Source: Sphingomonas sp. (GTDB lineage Bacteria > Pseudomonadota > Alphaproteobacteria > Sphingomonadales > Sphingomonadaceae). From it: a DNA stretch of 64,000 nucleotides. The stretch lies in the NCBI GenBank assembly GCA_025981625.1, contig JAICXF010000002.1, forward strand, positions 5,040 through 69,039, read 5' to 3'. Positions 44,978 to 53,083 of the stretch are shown here, one piece after another; positions within the stretch are counted from its first letter, which is position 1; each line of letters begins with the position of its first letter. The notes under the pieces are model-generated. The model made no database searches. It was not told where the DNA came from and saw nothing but the letters and a program-made list of their open reading frames with translations. The position numbers were made by a program, and so were the translations under genes.

Positions 44978-45952
44978 TCAGCCTTCGGTGTCGCTGAGCC
45001 GGCGATAGGTCTGTTCGATCGCGCTTTGACGATTGGCGCGCCGTGCCTCGTCAAGCCGCGGATAGCCTTCGGCCTCTTCCCGGCGAAGTTCATCGGCGAA
45101 GCGGCCGGCCCGCACTTCGGCGAGGACCTCGGCCATTCGGACGCGGACTCTGTCGTCGATGATTCGCTTGCCCCCGAGCAGCGCGCCAAGTTCGGCCGTG
45201 TTCGAAATCACCTCGCGCATTCCAGCGATGCCGCGCGCCTCGATCAGCTCGGCGAGCAGCTTCAGCTCGCCGACGCATTCGAGATAGGCAAGCTCCGGCG
45301 AAACGCCGCCGTCGACCAGCGTTTCGAAGCCGGCGATGAGCAGTTCCGGCACCGCTCCCCAGACCACCGCCTGCTCGTTGAACAGGTCCGCCTCGGCCTC
45401 TTCGGCGAAGCTGGTGGCGATCAGCCCGGCGCGGCCGCAGCCGATCGCCCGGCCATAGGCGAGGGCGAGGTCGCGAGCCCGGCCGGTCGCGTCCTGGCCG
45501 ACGGCCCACGCGGCGAGCATTCCCTTGCCTTGCATGTAGAGCGAGCGAAGCGCGGTGCCGGGCCCCTTGGGGGCGACGAGGAACACGTCGAGATCGCGGC
45601 GCGGCTCGATCAAGCCGAACCGAACCGAAAGTCCGTGGCTGAAGCCGAGCGCGGCGCCTTCGTGCAGGTGTGGCTCGATTTCGCGATAAAGGTCTGCGTG
45701 CGTCTCGTCCGGCGACAGCATCATGACGAGGTCCGCCGATTGCACCGCCTGGTCGAGAAGGCCGACGGCCAGATCCGCCGCCTCGGCTTCCATCGCGCTG
45801 CCGGACCCGCCGCGCAGGCCGACGACCACGTCGATGCCGCTGTCCTTGAGGTTCAGCGCCTGGGCGCGGCCCTGGTTGCCGTAGCCGAGGATCGCCACGC
45901 GCTTGCCGGCGAGCGCGTCGGGATCGATGTCCGGGTCGCGGAGGAATTTCAT
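44978..45952 (-). CDS. ilvC: Ketol-acid reductoisomerase-like protein (divergent)
   Basis: 324 residues. Rossmann start VAILGYGNQGRAQALNLKDSG; His106 in GFSHGLSVRFG; metal ligands D189 and E193 in DLFNEQ, and E225/E229 in LECVGELK; SNTAELG at 250-256. These match class I IlvC, which makes branched-chain amino acid precursors from acetolactate using NADPH. Oddities: the usual PKGPGH reads PKGPGT (T133), and GSQGHAHALN reads GNQGRAQALN. It could be the main IlvC of this genome or a paralogue with another substrate; the symbol is tentative. Confidence 0.8.
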   Translation of the reverse strand: MKFLRDPDIDPDALAGKRVAILGYGNQGRAQALNLKDSGIDVVVGLRGGSGSAMEAEAADLAVGLLDQAVQSADLVMMLSPDETHADLYREIEPHLHEGAALGFSHGLSVRFGLIEPRRDLDVFLVAPKGPGTALRSLYMQGKGMLAAWAVGQDATGRARDLALAYGRAIGCGRAGLIATSFAEEAEADLFNEQAVVWGAVPELLIAGFETLVDGGVSPELAYLECVGELKLLAELIEARGIAGMREVISNTAELGALLGGKRIIDDRVRVRMAEVLAEVRAGRFADELRREEAEGYPRLDEARRANRQSAIEQTYRRLSDTEG

Positions 45953-45956
45953 ATGT

Positions 45957-46044
45957 CCGTTCGCCCTGAGCTTGTCGAAGGGCTCTCCTTCTTCTCTGCC
46001 GCTTTGGAGAAAGGGCAGGGCTTCGACAAGCTCAGCCCGAACGG
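45957..46044. repeat. CTGAGCTTGTCGAAGG-type palindromic repeat
   Basis: CCGTTCGCCCTGAGCTTGTC at the left and GACAAGCTCAGCCCGAACGG at the right form long inverted arms around a CTCTCC...GGGCAG centre. It lies between miaA and ilvC, both on the minus strand, and the miaA stop codon (46032-46034) falls inside its right arm. This repeat type is widespread in Sphingomonadales. Confidence 0.85.
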
Positions 46045-46967
46045 TTCGCGGAGAACAACGCCAGCGCTTCGTCCAGATTATCGAGATCGAGCGACTCCCG
46101 GAACCGCGGCCACTCGGCGGGAGGCTGGTGCGCGAACCAGGTGTACTGGCGCTTGGCGTAGTGGCGGGTGGCCTGCTGACCGGCCGCGATCGCTTCGTCG
46201 AGCGAACATTGTCCGAGCAGGTAGGCTGAGATTTCGCGCACTCCGATGGCGCGCATCACCGGCAGGTTTTGATTGAGCTTTCGCGCCAGCAGCGCTTCGA
46301 CTTCGCTGACGGCGCCTTCGTCGATCATCCGGGCAAATCGCTCGTTGCAGCGCGCGTAGAGCCATTTGCGCGGCGGCAGGAGAACCAATGGCCGCAGCTC
46401 GACGACATCGGCAATGCCTCCCTCGCGGTCCTTCTGCCATTCGGCGAGGGTTCGGCCAGTCGACAGGATGACCTCGAGCGCTCGATTGATGCGTGCAGCG
46501 TCGGCCGGCTTGAGCCGCGCCGCCGCGTCGGGATCGAGAGCTTCGAGTTGCGCGCGATTGCCGTCCAGCGGCGCTTCTCGAACGCGGGCCCGCACCTCCG
46601 GGTCGATCGCGGGGACGGGCGCGATTCCGTCGAGCAGCGTGCGCAGATAGAGGCCCGTGCCGCCGACGAGGATCGGCGTTCGCGCCGCTGCGTGCAGCTT
46701 GCCGATCTCGGCACGCGCGAGCGCGGCCCACTCGGCGGCGGAGCAGGGGAGGGCGCCGTCCTGGACGCCGTAGAGGCGATGCTCGGCGGGCGCCCGTTCC
46801 TCCTGCGTCGGAGCCGCGCTTAAAATGCGCAGGTCCCGATAGACTTGTGCGCTGTCGGCGTTGACGATCACTCCATCTGTTTGTTGAGCGAGCGCGAGTG
46901 CCAGCGCCGACTTGCCGCTGGCGGTCGGACCGGCAATGACGACGACAGGAGGTTTGGGTTTCACCAT
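46032..46967 (-). CDS. miaA: tRNA dimethylallyltransferase MiaA
   Basis: 311 residues from ATG 46967 (MVKPKPPVVVIAGPTASGKS); the longer frame extends into serB and is rejected. P-loop GPTASGKS, VNADSAQVYRDL, ILVGGTGLYLRTLL, and AIGVREISAYL with RHYAKRQYTWF near the C-terminus. It adds dimethylallyl to A37 of tRNAs reading U-starting codons. Its last residues come from the palindromic repeat at its 3' end. The start codon overlaps that of divergent serB by two bases. Confidence 0.95.
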   Translation of the reverse strand: MVKPKPPVVVIAGPTASGKSALALALAQQTDGVIVNADSAQVYRDLRILSAAPTQEERAPAEHRLYGVQDGALPCSAAEWAALARAEIGKLHAAARTPILVGGTGLYLRTLLDGIAPVPAIDPEVRARVREAPLDGNRAQLEALDPDAAARLKPADAARINRALEVILSTGRTLAEWQKDREGGIADVVELRPLVLLPPRKWLYARCNERFARMIDEGAVSEVEALLARKLNQNLPVMRAIGVREISAYLLGQCSLDEAIAAGQQATRHYAKRQYTWFAHQPPAEWPRFRESLDLDNLDEALALFSANRSG

Positions 46968-47844
46968 GGCAATCGCGACGCTGATAGCAGCGGGACGGCT
47001 CGATGACAGGTTGATCGATCGCGCGCTCGGATTGCTTCGGGAACTCGATCCCGCTGCCGCGTTCAAATGCTGGATCGACGAGGGCGACGCCGCCGACCTG
47101 CGCTTTTCCGGCAGCGGCAAGGATGCGCGCTGGGCGCTCGATGCCATGGAAGGCGTGGATATCGCCGTTCAGCCGGACGAGCCGCGGTGGAAGAAGCTTC
47201 TGGTGTCCGACATGGATTCGACCATCATCGGCCAGGAGTGCATCGATGAGCTGGCCGATTTCGCGGGCCTCAAGGAGAAGGTCGCGCGGATCACCGAGCG
47301 GGCGATGCAGGGCGAGCTCGATTTCCCGTCCGCACTCCGCGAGCGCGTCCGCCTGCTGGCCGGGCTCGACCAGAAGGCACTCAGCCGCTGCCTCGACGAG
47401 CGGGTCGAGATTACCGCCGGCGCCGAGACGCTCGTGCAGACAATGCGGGCCGGCGGAGCGAGCTGCCTGCTGGTTTCAGGCGGCTTCCTGTCGTTCGCCA
47501 ACCCGATCGCCGAAGCCGTGGGTTTCGACCGGGTCAAAGCAAATCGGCTCGTGTTCGCCGGCGACAAGCTGAGCGGCGAGGTCGGCGATCCCGTCGTCGA
47601 CTCCGTGGCCAAGCGGGAGGCGCTGATCGAGGCGCGGGACGAGCTCGGGCTTTCCAATGCCGACATTCTCGCAGTCGGCGACGGGGCCAACGACAAGCTG
47701 ATGATCGAGGAGGCTGGGCTCGGCGTGGCGTTCAAGGCCAAGCCGGCGCTCGCCAGGGCCGCCGACGCCGAGTTGCGTCATCACGGCCTCGACGCGCTGC
47801 TGTGGGTGCAGGGCGTCAGTCGGCGCGAGTGGTACCGCCCCTAA
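46966..47844 (+). CDS. serB: Phosphoserine phosphatase SerB
   Basis: 292 residues; ATG 46966. HAD motif I DMDSTIIGQECIDELADF (nucleophile Asp), motif II SGGFLSF, motif III/IV LAVGDGANDKLMIEEAGLGV. An N-terminal segment of about 75 residues precedes the HAD core, as in other long SerB proteins. It performs the last step of serine synthesis. AGGAGG lies 12-13 bp upstream, inside miaA. It ends directly against the convergent Sel1/SPOR gene with no gap. Confidence 0.94.
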   Translation: MAIATLIAAGRLDDRLIDRALGLLRELDPAAAFKCWIDEGDAADLRFSGSGKDARWALDAMEGVDIAVQPDEPRWKKLLVSDMDSTIIGQECIDELADFAGLKEKVARITERAMQGELDFPSALRERVRLLAGLDQKALSRCLDERVEITAGAETLVQTMRAGGASCLLVSGGFLSFANPIAEAVGFDRVKANRLVFAGDKLSGEVGDPVVDSVAKREALIEARDELGLSNADILAVGDGANDKLMIEEAGLGVAFKAKPALARAADAELRHHGLDALLWVQGVSRREWYRP

Positions 47845-48795
47845 TCAGCCGGCGGGAACGGCGAAGCAGGCGGTCCCGACGGCCGCGCAAGCCGACGCAG
47901 CGGCCGCCTTGCTCGGGAATGGACCGACCTGCAGCCGGGTCACCGCACCGGCCGAGACATAGAATGGGGATCGTCCTTCGAGAGCGGCCTTGCCCGACAC
48001 ATGGCGATAAAGTGCTTCGGCGGCGCCACGCTGCGCGAACGCGCCGAGCTGGATCCGCCAATGACCAGTCACTGGAACGGCGGTAACCTGCTTCTTCGGT
48101 TGCGGCTTAACGACCTGCGGCCTCGGTATCGCAATCTTGCCGGGTGCGGATGCAGACTGGTCTATCCGCGCCGTCTGCTGCGGCTTCTCGACCTTTCTGA
48201 CCTCCGTCATGGTGGACTTGGGCATGGCCGGTGCCGACTTCGGGATGGCACGGGCAAGGGTCATCGCACGCTGACGGGCGGCGGCCGGCATCATCTCATC
48301 GAGCTGGCCGAGCGTGTCCTGCGCAGGAGCAAGGCCCTGGCTCGCGGCGCGACTGACGTAGGCGTAGCCAAGCAGGCGGTCCTGGGTGACCCCGTCGCCG
48401 TTATAGAGCGCGGTGCCGTAGACGAGCTGGGCGCGGGGATCGTTCTGGTCGGCCGCCTGGCGCAGCCATTTGACGCCCTCGGCTTTCTCCCCGTTCTGGA
48501 ACAGCAGCAGCCCGAGCGTCGTCTGGGCGTCGACGTGCCCCTTGGCTGCGGCGCGCTCGAACCAGCTCTTGGCGGTGGACAGGTCGAGCGGCACGCCGCG
48601 CCCGAGGCGATAGGCCTGGCCAAGATTGAACTGCGCATCGGCATCCCCCCGCAGCGCGAGCGGGCGCCAGATCGCGACGGCTGACGAATAATCCGCCCGC
48701 TGCCAGGCATCGATGCCTGCCTTCACCGACTGCGCGGAAACCGGCACCGCGACGAGCGCGGCCAGGGCGAGAGCAACTAAGCGTTTGGGAATCAT
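47845..48795 (-). CDS. Exported Sel1-repeat protein with C-terminal SPOR domain
   Basis: 316 residues. Signal peptide ends VPVSAQ. Sel1-like repeats cover about residues 35-165 (GDADAQFNLGQAYRLGRGVP; GHVDAQTTLGLLLFQNGEKA; NDPRAQLVYGTALYNGDGVT). A basic, Pro/Lys-rich linker is followed by a SPOR domain from about 245 (HWRIQLGAFAQRGAAEALYR, VTRLQVGPFPSKAAA). SPOR domains bind denuded peptidoglycan at septa, so the protein is probably periplasmic and division-linked. Divergent from the parA operon, which also ends in a SPOR protein. Confidence 0.85.
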   Translation of the reverse strand: MIPKRLVALALAALVAVPVSAQSVKAGIDAWQRADYSSAVAIWRPLALRGDADAQFNLGQAYRLGRGVPLDLSTAKSWFERAAAKGHVDAQTTLGLLLFQNGEKAEGVKWLRQAADQNDPRAQLVYGTALYNGDGVTQDRLLGYAYVSRAASQGLAPAQDTLGQLDEMMPAAARQRAMTLARAIPKSAPAMPKSTMTEVRKVEKPQQTARIDQSASAPGKIAIPRPQVVKPQPKKQVTAVPVTGHWRIQLGAFAQRGAAEALYRHVSGKAALEGRSPFYVSAGAVTRLQVGPFPSKAAAASACAAVGTACFAVPAG

Positions 48796-48933
48796 GCGTT
48801 AAAAATACCCCCCAAGCTCATTAGCCGACGAAGGGTAAACCGCAAACAGTGTCGTGGCGACGTTAACCAGATTTTAGAGCCTCAGGTGTCACTCCCCTCA
48901 TGGAACTGTGGTCAATTCACCGAGGGGAAAAGC

Positions 48934-49656
48934 ATGCGCGTCCTGGCTTTGGCATCGCAGAAGGGCGGGTCGGGTAAGACGACCTTGTCCGGACATCTTG
49001 CGGTGCAGGCGCAGCTCAGCGGGGCTGGCCCCGTCTGCCTGATCGACATCGACCCGCAGGGCAGCCTTGCCGACTGGTGGAACGAGCGCGAGGCCGACAT
49101 GCCGGCTTTTGCCCAGACCACCGTCGCCCGTCTTGCGTCCGACCTCGAAGTGCTTCGTCAGCAGGGCTTCCGCCTTGCCGTCATCGATACGCCGCCGGCG
49201 ATCACCATGGCGATCCAGAGCGTCATTGCGGTGGCCGAGCTGATCGTCATTCCGACCCGGCCTAGTCCGCACGACCTGCGCGCCGTCGGCGCCACCGTCG
49301 ACCTGTGCGACCGTGCCGGCAAGCCGCTGATTTTCGTCGTCAATGCCGCGACGCCCAAGGCCAAGATCACCTATGAAGCGGCGGTCGCGCTATCGCAGCA
49401 CGGCACCGTCGCCCCGGTCACGCTTCACCACCGCACCGATTTCGCAGCCTCGATGATCGACGGGCGAACCGTCGTGGAAATCGATCCGCAAGGCCGCTCG
49501 GCGCGCGAGGTTACCGAGCTTTGGGACTATATTTCCGATCGTCTCGAAAAGAATTTCCGCCGCACCGTGTTCGCCGCTCCGGGTGCATCGCCCGGCGTCG
49601 CCGCGGCGGCCCCGCGACCCGTCGGCGGCTTCGGCCGCCGCGTCGTCGGTCAGTGA
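48934..49656 (+). CDS. ParA/MinD-family ATPase
   Basis: 240 residues, ATG 48934 after GAGGGG. Deviant Walker A QKGGSGKTTLSGHLA with the signature Lys; Walker A' IDIDPQGSLADWW; Walker B-type LAVIDTPP. It is short and lacks an N-terminal DNA-binding domain, so it belongs with small ParA/orphan ParA ATPases that form gradients on the nucleoid and position cargo. The next gene encodes a probable ribbon-helix-helix partner. It is not beside parB/parS-like genes, so chromosome ParA is unlikely. Confidence 0.85.
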   Translation: MRVLALASQKGGSGKTTLSGHLAVQAQLSGAGPVCLIDIDPQGSLADWWNEREADMPAFAQTTVARLASDLEVLRQQGFRLAVIDTPPAITMAIQSVIAVAELIVIPTRPSPHDLRAVGATVDLCDRAGKPLIFVVNAATPKAKITYEAAVALSQHGTVAPVTLHHRTDFAASMIDGRTVVEIDPQGRSAREVTELWDYISDRLEKNFRRTVFAAPGASPGVAAAAPRPVGGFGRRVVGQ

Positions 49657-49667
49657 GGGGGACTGTG

Positions 49668-50327
49668 GTGGCCATCGAAGCCAAGCCCTTCGCCTCTCTC
49701 TCGTCCGGACTTCTCGCTCGCAAGGGCGCCGCGCGCCCGGCCATGAAGCCCCAGGGCTTCGGCCAGATGGGTGGCGGCAATCTCGAGGACCTCGGCTGGA
49801 ACGACATGGGGTTCGAGCCGCCCAAGCCTTCCGAAGTCGCACGCGATTCGAGCCATGATGCGTTCGGCGACGATGTCGTCGAGCATCCGCGCGCGCATCC
49901 GACGGGACTGACCCCGGTGCATTCGCCGGTTCATTCGCAGCAGGCCGAGCTGGTCGAGCGGCTGAATGGCGCCGACGACGAAGGCGAAGAGTTCGAGGAA
50001 GCTCCCGAACTTTGCCAGCCTGAACCGGCGCTCGAGATCGCGGAAGAAGCCGACGAGGCTCCCTTCGCGCCGTCGCTCCCGGTCGCATTTGTTCCAAATT
50101 CGGCTTCGGCGCCGCGTCGGGCTCCGCGCCCGCGCGCTGCTCCCGGAAGCAAGGCGAAGGCGGCGTTCACGCTCCGCCTCGACCCGGATCGTCATCTCAA
50201 GCTTCGCTTGGCCTGTGCGGTGGATGGACGCTCGGCCCAGCAGCTTGTGACCGACGCGCTCGATCATTTGCTCGAGCGCATGCCCGATCTCGACGGGCTG
50301 GCCGCAAAGGCAAAACGCAGGGGGTAA
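49668..50327 (+). CDS. Probable ribbon-helix-helix partner of the ParA-like ATPase
   Basis: 219 residues from GTG 49668, 7 bp after GGGGG; another GTG lies one codon earlier. Residues 1-160 are low-complexity and acidic (DDEGEEFEEAPEL), probably disordered. The C-terminal 50 residues read AAFTLRLDPDRHLKLRLACA then RSAQQLVTDALDHLLERMP, which looks like a ribbon-helix-helix unit. Position 11 bp after parA and before a SPOR lipoprotein suggests a DNA-binding or cargo adaptor for the ATPase. The fold is by eye; no named family. Confidence 0.65.
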   Translation: MAIEAKPFASLSSGLLARKGAARPAMKPQGFGQMGGGNLEDLGWNDMGFEPPKPSEVARDSSHDAFGDDVVEHPRAHPTGLTPVHSPVHSQQAELVERLNGADDEGEEFEEAPELCQPEPALEIAEEADEAPFAPSLPVAFVPNSASAPRRAPRPRAAPGSKAKAAFTLRLDPDRHLKLRLACAVDGRSAQQLVTDALDHLLERMPDLDGLAAKAKRRG

Positions 50328-50330
50328 TTT

Positions 50331-51713
50331 ATGAACCAGCCGCTCCGTAGCACGACCGCAGTTTCGATCGTCCTCGTATCGTCGATGATCGCGGGGTGTG
50401 CGGCGCCGCATGCCCGCTACAGCGCCGCTTCTGCAGCTTACTCGACCAGGGGGGTCGACAAGGATGCGTTCGCCAGCCGCGCGCTCGCGGCGTTGAACGC
50501 CAACAATGTTCCACTGGCTGTCGACCTCGCCGAAAAGGCCACCGCCAAGTCTCCGACCGACGCGACAGTTCGCGCCCTGCTCGCCAACGCCTATTTCGCG
50601 GCCGGCCGATTCCAGTCCGCGGAGACCGCCTTTCGCGACTCGCTGACCCTCAATCCGGACCAGCCGCAGGCCGTCCTCAAGCTGGCGCTGGTGCAGATCG
50701 CCCAGGGCAAGAACAATCAGGCCGTCGCATTCCTGAATTCCGCTCGCGATGTCCTCGATTCCTCCGATTACGGGCTTGCTCTGGCCTTGGCCGGGCGCCC
50801 GAGCGACGCCATCGCCGTTCTCGATCCCGCCGCTCGCCGCGCCGGAGCCGACTCTACCGTGCGGCAGAATCTGGCGCTTGCCCATGCGCTGGCGGGAGAG
50901 TGGACCGAAGCCCGCACCATTGCGGCGCAGGACGTTCCGGCCGGCCAGCTCGACGCCCGCATTCAACAGTGGATGCAGCTCGCTTCGCCCAAGCGCCCGG
51001 GCGACCAGGTCGCGGCGCTTGTCGGCGTGACCCCCGCCGCATTCGACGCCGGCGAACCCGTCCAGATCGCGCTCAACAAATCGGACACGCAAGTCGCGGT
51101 GGCTCAGGCCAGTCCCGCGCCTGCGCCGGTAATGGCGGCCAAGGCCGCTCCGGCACCGGTTGTCCAGGTCGCCGCCGCTCAGCCGGCGGCCGTGCCCGCG
51201 GCCGCTCCGGCGCCGATAGCCCGAATCTCCAGCTCTCCTGCTCCCGCGCCGGTCGTCCGCGCTTCGGTGCCGCCGGCGCCGCCGCCGCAGCGCCCGACGC
51301 TGGCGACGCTCGCGTCCGCGGCCGTGTCGGAAGCCAAGGCCGTTCTCGCCTCGGTCTTGCCGCACAGCCAGACGGCTCCCGCCAAACCGGCGAAGCCTCA
51401 ACATCGGATCGTCCAGGCAGCCATGCACCGCGGCAATGCGCCGACCGACGTGCAGCTCGGCTCTTATGGTTCACCCAAGCGCGTGCTGACGGCGTGGGAC
51501 GGCGCGGCCAAGAAATACGGCGCCCTCAAGGCCTATCTGCCGATGAGCGCACGCTTCCAGAGCGCCAAGGGCACCTTTTATCGGCTCTCCGTTCGCGGCT
51601 TCAACAACGTGGGTGAAGCGAACGCGCTGTGCGCTTCGCTGCGTCGCCAGGGTGCGAGCTGCTTCGTCCGCAATTTCGCGGGCGATGCCCCGGTCCAGTA
51701 CGCCTCGCGCTAG
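50331..51713 (+). CDS. TPR lipoprotein with C-terminal SPOR domain
   Basis: 460 residues. Signal with lipobox SMIAGC (Cys at about 23). TPR units at about 45-190 (ALAALNANNVPLAVDLAEKA; ANAYFAAGRFQSAETAFRDS; LALVQIAQGKNNQAVAFLNS). A long Ala/Pro linker (about 245-345) and a SPOR domain from about 370 (DVQLGSYGSPKRVLTAWDGA, RLSVRGFNNVGEANALCASL). Probably outer-membrane anchored, reaching the cell wall. Starts 4 bp after the ribbon-helix-helix gene, so it belongs to the parA operon. Its stop shares a CTAG with convergent pyrB. Confidence 0.85.
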   Translation: MNQPLRSTTAVSIVLVSSMIAGCAAPHARYSAASAAYSTRGVDKDAFASRALAALNANNVPLAVDLAEKATAKSPTDATVRALLANAYFAAGRFQSAETAFRDSLTLNPDQPQAVLKLALVQIAQGKNNQAVAFLNSARDVLDSSDYGLALALAGRPSDAIAVLDPAARRAGADSTVRQNLALAHALAGEWTEARTIAAQDVPAGQLDARIQQWMQLASPKRPGDQVAALVGVTPAAFDAGEPVQIALNKSDTQVAVAQASPAPAPVMAAKAAPAPVVQVAAAQPAAVPAAAPAPIARISSSPAPAPVVRASVPPAPPPQRPTLATLASAAVSEAKAVLASVLPHSQTAPAKPAKPQHRIVQAAMHRGNAPTDVQLGSYGSPKRVLTAWDGAAKKYGALKAYLPMSARFQSAKGTFYRLSVRGFNNVGEANALCASLRRQGASCFVRNFAGDAPVQYASR

Positions 51714-52600
51714 ACGCCGATCAGCAGTTCAAGACAGGCCATCCGGACCGCCACGCCCATCTCGACCTGAAGCGCGATGAGCGAACGGTCGGGATCATCG
51801 GCGATTCGATCCTCGATCTCGACGCCGCGGTTCATCGGCCCGGGGTGCATGACGACGGCGCCCGGCGCGGCCGTCGTAAGCCGCTCGCTGGTCAGGCCAT
51901 AGCGGGCGAGATATTCGCCGGGTCCGTCGCCAAGCTCCGACTCCAGCCGCTCGCGCTGGACCCGAAGCATCATCACCACGTCGGCGCCGGCAATCGCCTC
52001 GTCGATGGAGCGCGCGGGCACGTCGCCGGGCATCAGTTCGGGGGGACCGGCCAGCCGCACCTCCGCTCCCAGCCGCGGCAGCAATTTCGCGTCGGAGCGC
52101 GCGACTCGGCTGTGGCGGATATCGCCGCATATCGCGATCTTCAGTCCTTCGGTGCGCCCGAAGCGCTGGCGGATCGTCGCCGCGTCGAGCAGTGCCTGAG
52201 TCGGATGTTCGTTGGTCCCGTCGCCGGCATTGATCACCGGGGCGTCGAGGATCTGCGCGACGGTCGCCGGAGCACCGTTCTCGCGGTGGCGGATAACCAG
52301 TGCATCGGGACGCATGGCATTGAGGGTGCGGGCCGTATCCTCGAGGGTCTCGCCCTTGGTCACCGAGCTGCGTTCGACCGATAGGGCGATCGCCGAGGCG
52401 CCGAGCCGATGGGCGGCGGTCGAAAAGGACATCGCCGTGCGCGTCGAGTTTTCGTAGAAGACATTGAAGATGACCCGGCCGTGCAGGCGTTCGCTCGCGC
52501 GGCGGCCGCGGTTGCCGGTGAAATATAGCTCCCCGCGATCGAGGATGTCGCCGATCGCCGCGTCGCTGAGCGAGTCGATGGAAAGCAGGTCCATGGCCAT
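51710..52600 (-). CDS. pyrB: Aspartate carbamoyltransferase catalytic subunit
   Basis: 296 residues, slightly short for the family. FYENSTRTAMSF holds the carbamoyl-phosphate STRT motif; HRENGAPATVAQ, HPTQALLD and HPGPMNRGVEI are the other signatures. Catalyses the first committed pyrimidine step. No pyrI or pyrC is adjacent within the window. ruvX ends 6 bp upstream on the same strand, so ruvX and pyrB are likely co-transcribed. Confidence 0.95.
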   Translation of the reverse strand: MAMDLLSIDSLSDAAIGDILDRGELYFTGNRGRRASERLHGRVIFNVFYENSTRTAMSFSTAAHRLGASAIALSVERSSVTKGETLEDTARTLNAMRPDALVIRHRENGAPATVAQILDAPVINAGDGTNEHPTQALLDAATIRQRFGRTEGLKIAICGDIRHSRVARSDAKLLPRLGAEVRLAGPPELMPGDVPARSIDEAIAGADVVMMLRVQRERLESELGDGPGEYLARYGLTSERLTTAAPGAVVMHPGPMNRGVEIEDRIADDPDRSLIALQVEMGVAVRMACLELLIGV

Positions 52601-52606
52601 CGACGC

Positions 52607-53083
52607 TTATTGCGGCTCCTGGAGGTTGGCCAGCGCATCGATCGCGCCCTGGAGAATGTGCGCGGCGGCAAGCGCGTCGACTTTCTCCGCGCGGCGGGCG
52701 CGGCTGACGTCGGCGGCGATCATGGCGCGCTCGACCGCCTGAGTGGACCAGCGCTCGTCCCACAGCAGCAATGGAAGCTCGAGCGGCGCGAGGTTGCGGG
52801 CGAAGGCGCGCACCGACTGGGTGCGCGGGCTGTCGCTCCCGTCCATGTTGAGCGGAAGGCCGACGACCAGCCCTTGGATGCTCTCGGCATCGACGATCCG
52901 CCGCAGGCTGGCGAGGTCCTGGGTGAACTTGGTCCGGCGAATGGTTTCGAGGGGGCCGGCGAAATGCCAGCCGGCGTCGCAAATGGCGATCCCGATCGTC
53001 TTGGTGCCGACGTCCAGGCCCGCGAGCTTGCCGCCATTCGGCAATGCCGCGGCGAAATCAGTGCTGCTGCCGGTGATCGGCAT
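52607..53083 (-). CDS. ruvX: Holliday junction resolvase-like YqgF/RuvX
   Basis: 158 residues from ATG 53083 ([10 protein letters not shown]). [17 protein letters not shown] begins the RNase H-like fold with the catalytic Asp; [19 protein letters not shown] and [15 protein letters not shown] carry the other acidic residues. The family processes the 5' end of pre-16S rRNA and/or resolves junctions. The start overlaps the upstream DUF3089 gene by 26 bp. Confidence 0.92.
   Translation of the reverse strand: MPITGSSTDFAAALPNGGKLAGLDVGTKTIGIAICDAGWHFAGPLETIRRTKFTQDLASLRRIVDAESIQGLVVGLPLNMDGSDSPRTQSVRAFARNLAPLELPLLLWDERWSTQAVERAMIAADVSRARRAEKVDALAAAHILQGAIDALANLQEPQ

Noticed and set aside
48934..49656. 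ParA-like gene considered as the chromosome-partition ParA or a plasmid remnant
   Set aside because: No ParB, no parS-like sites, no replication or mobility genes nearby; neighbours are housekeeping genes.
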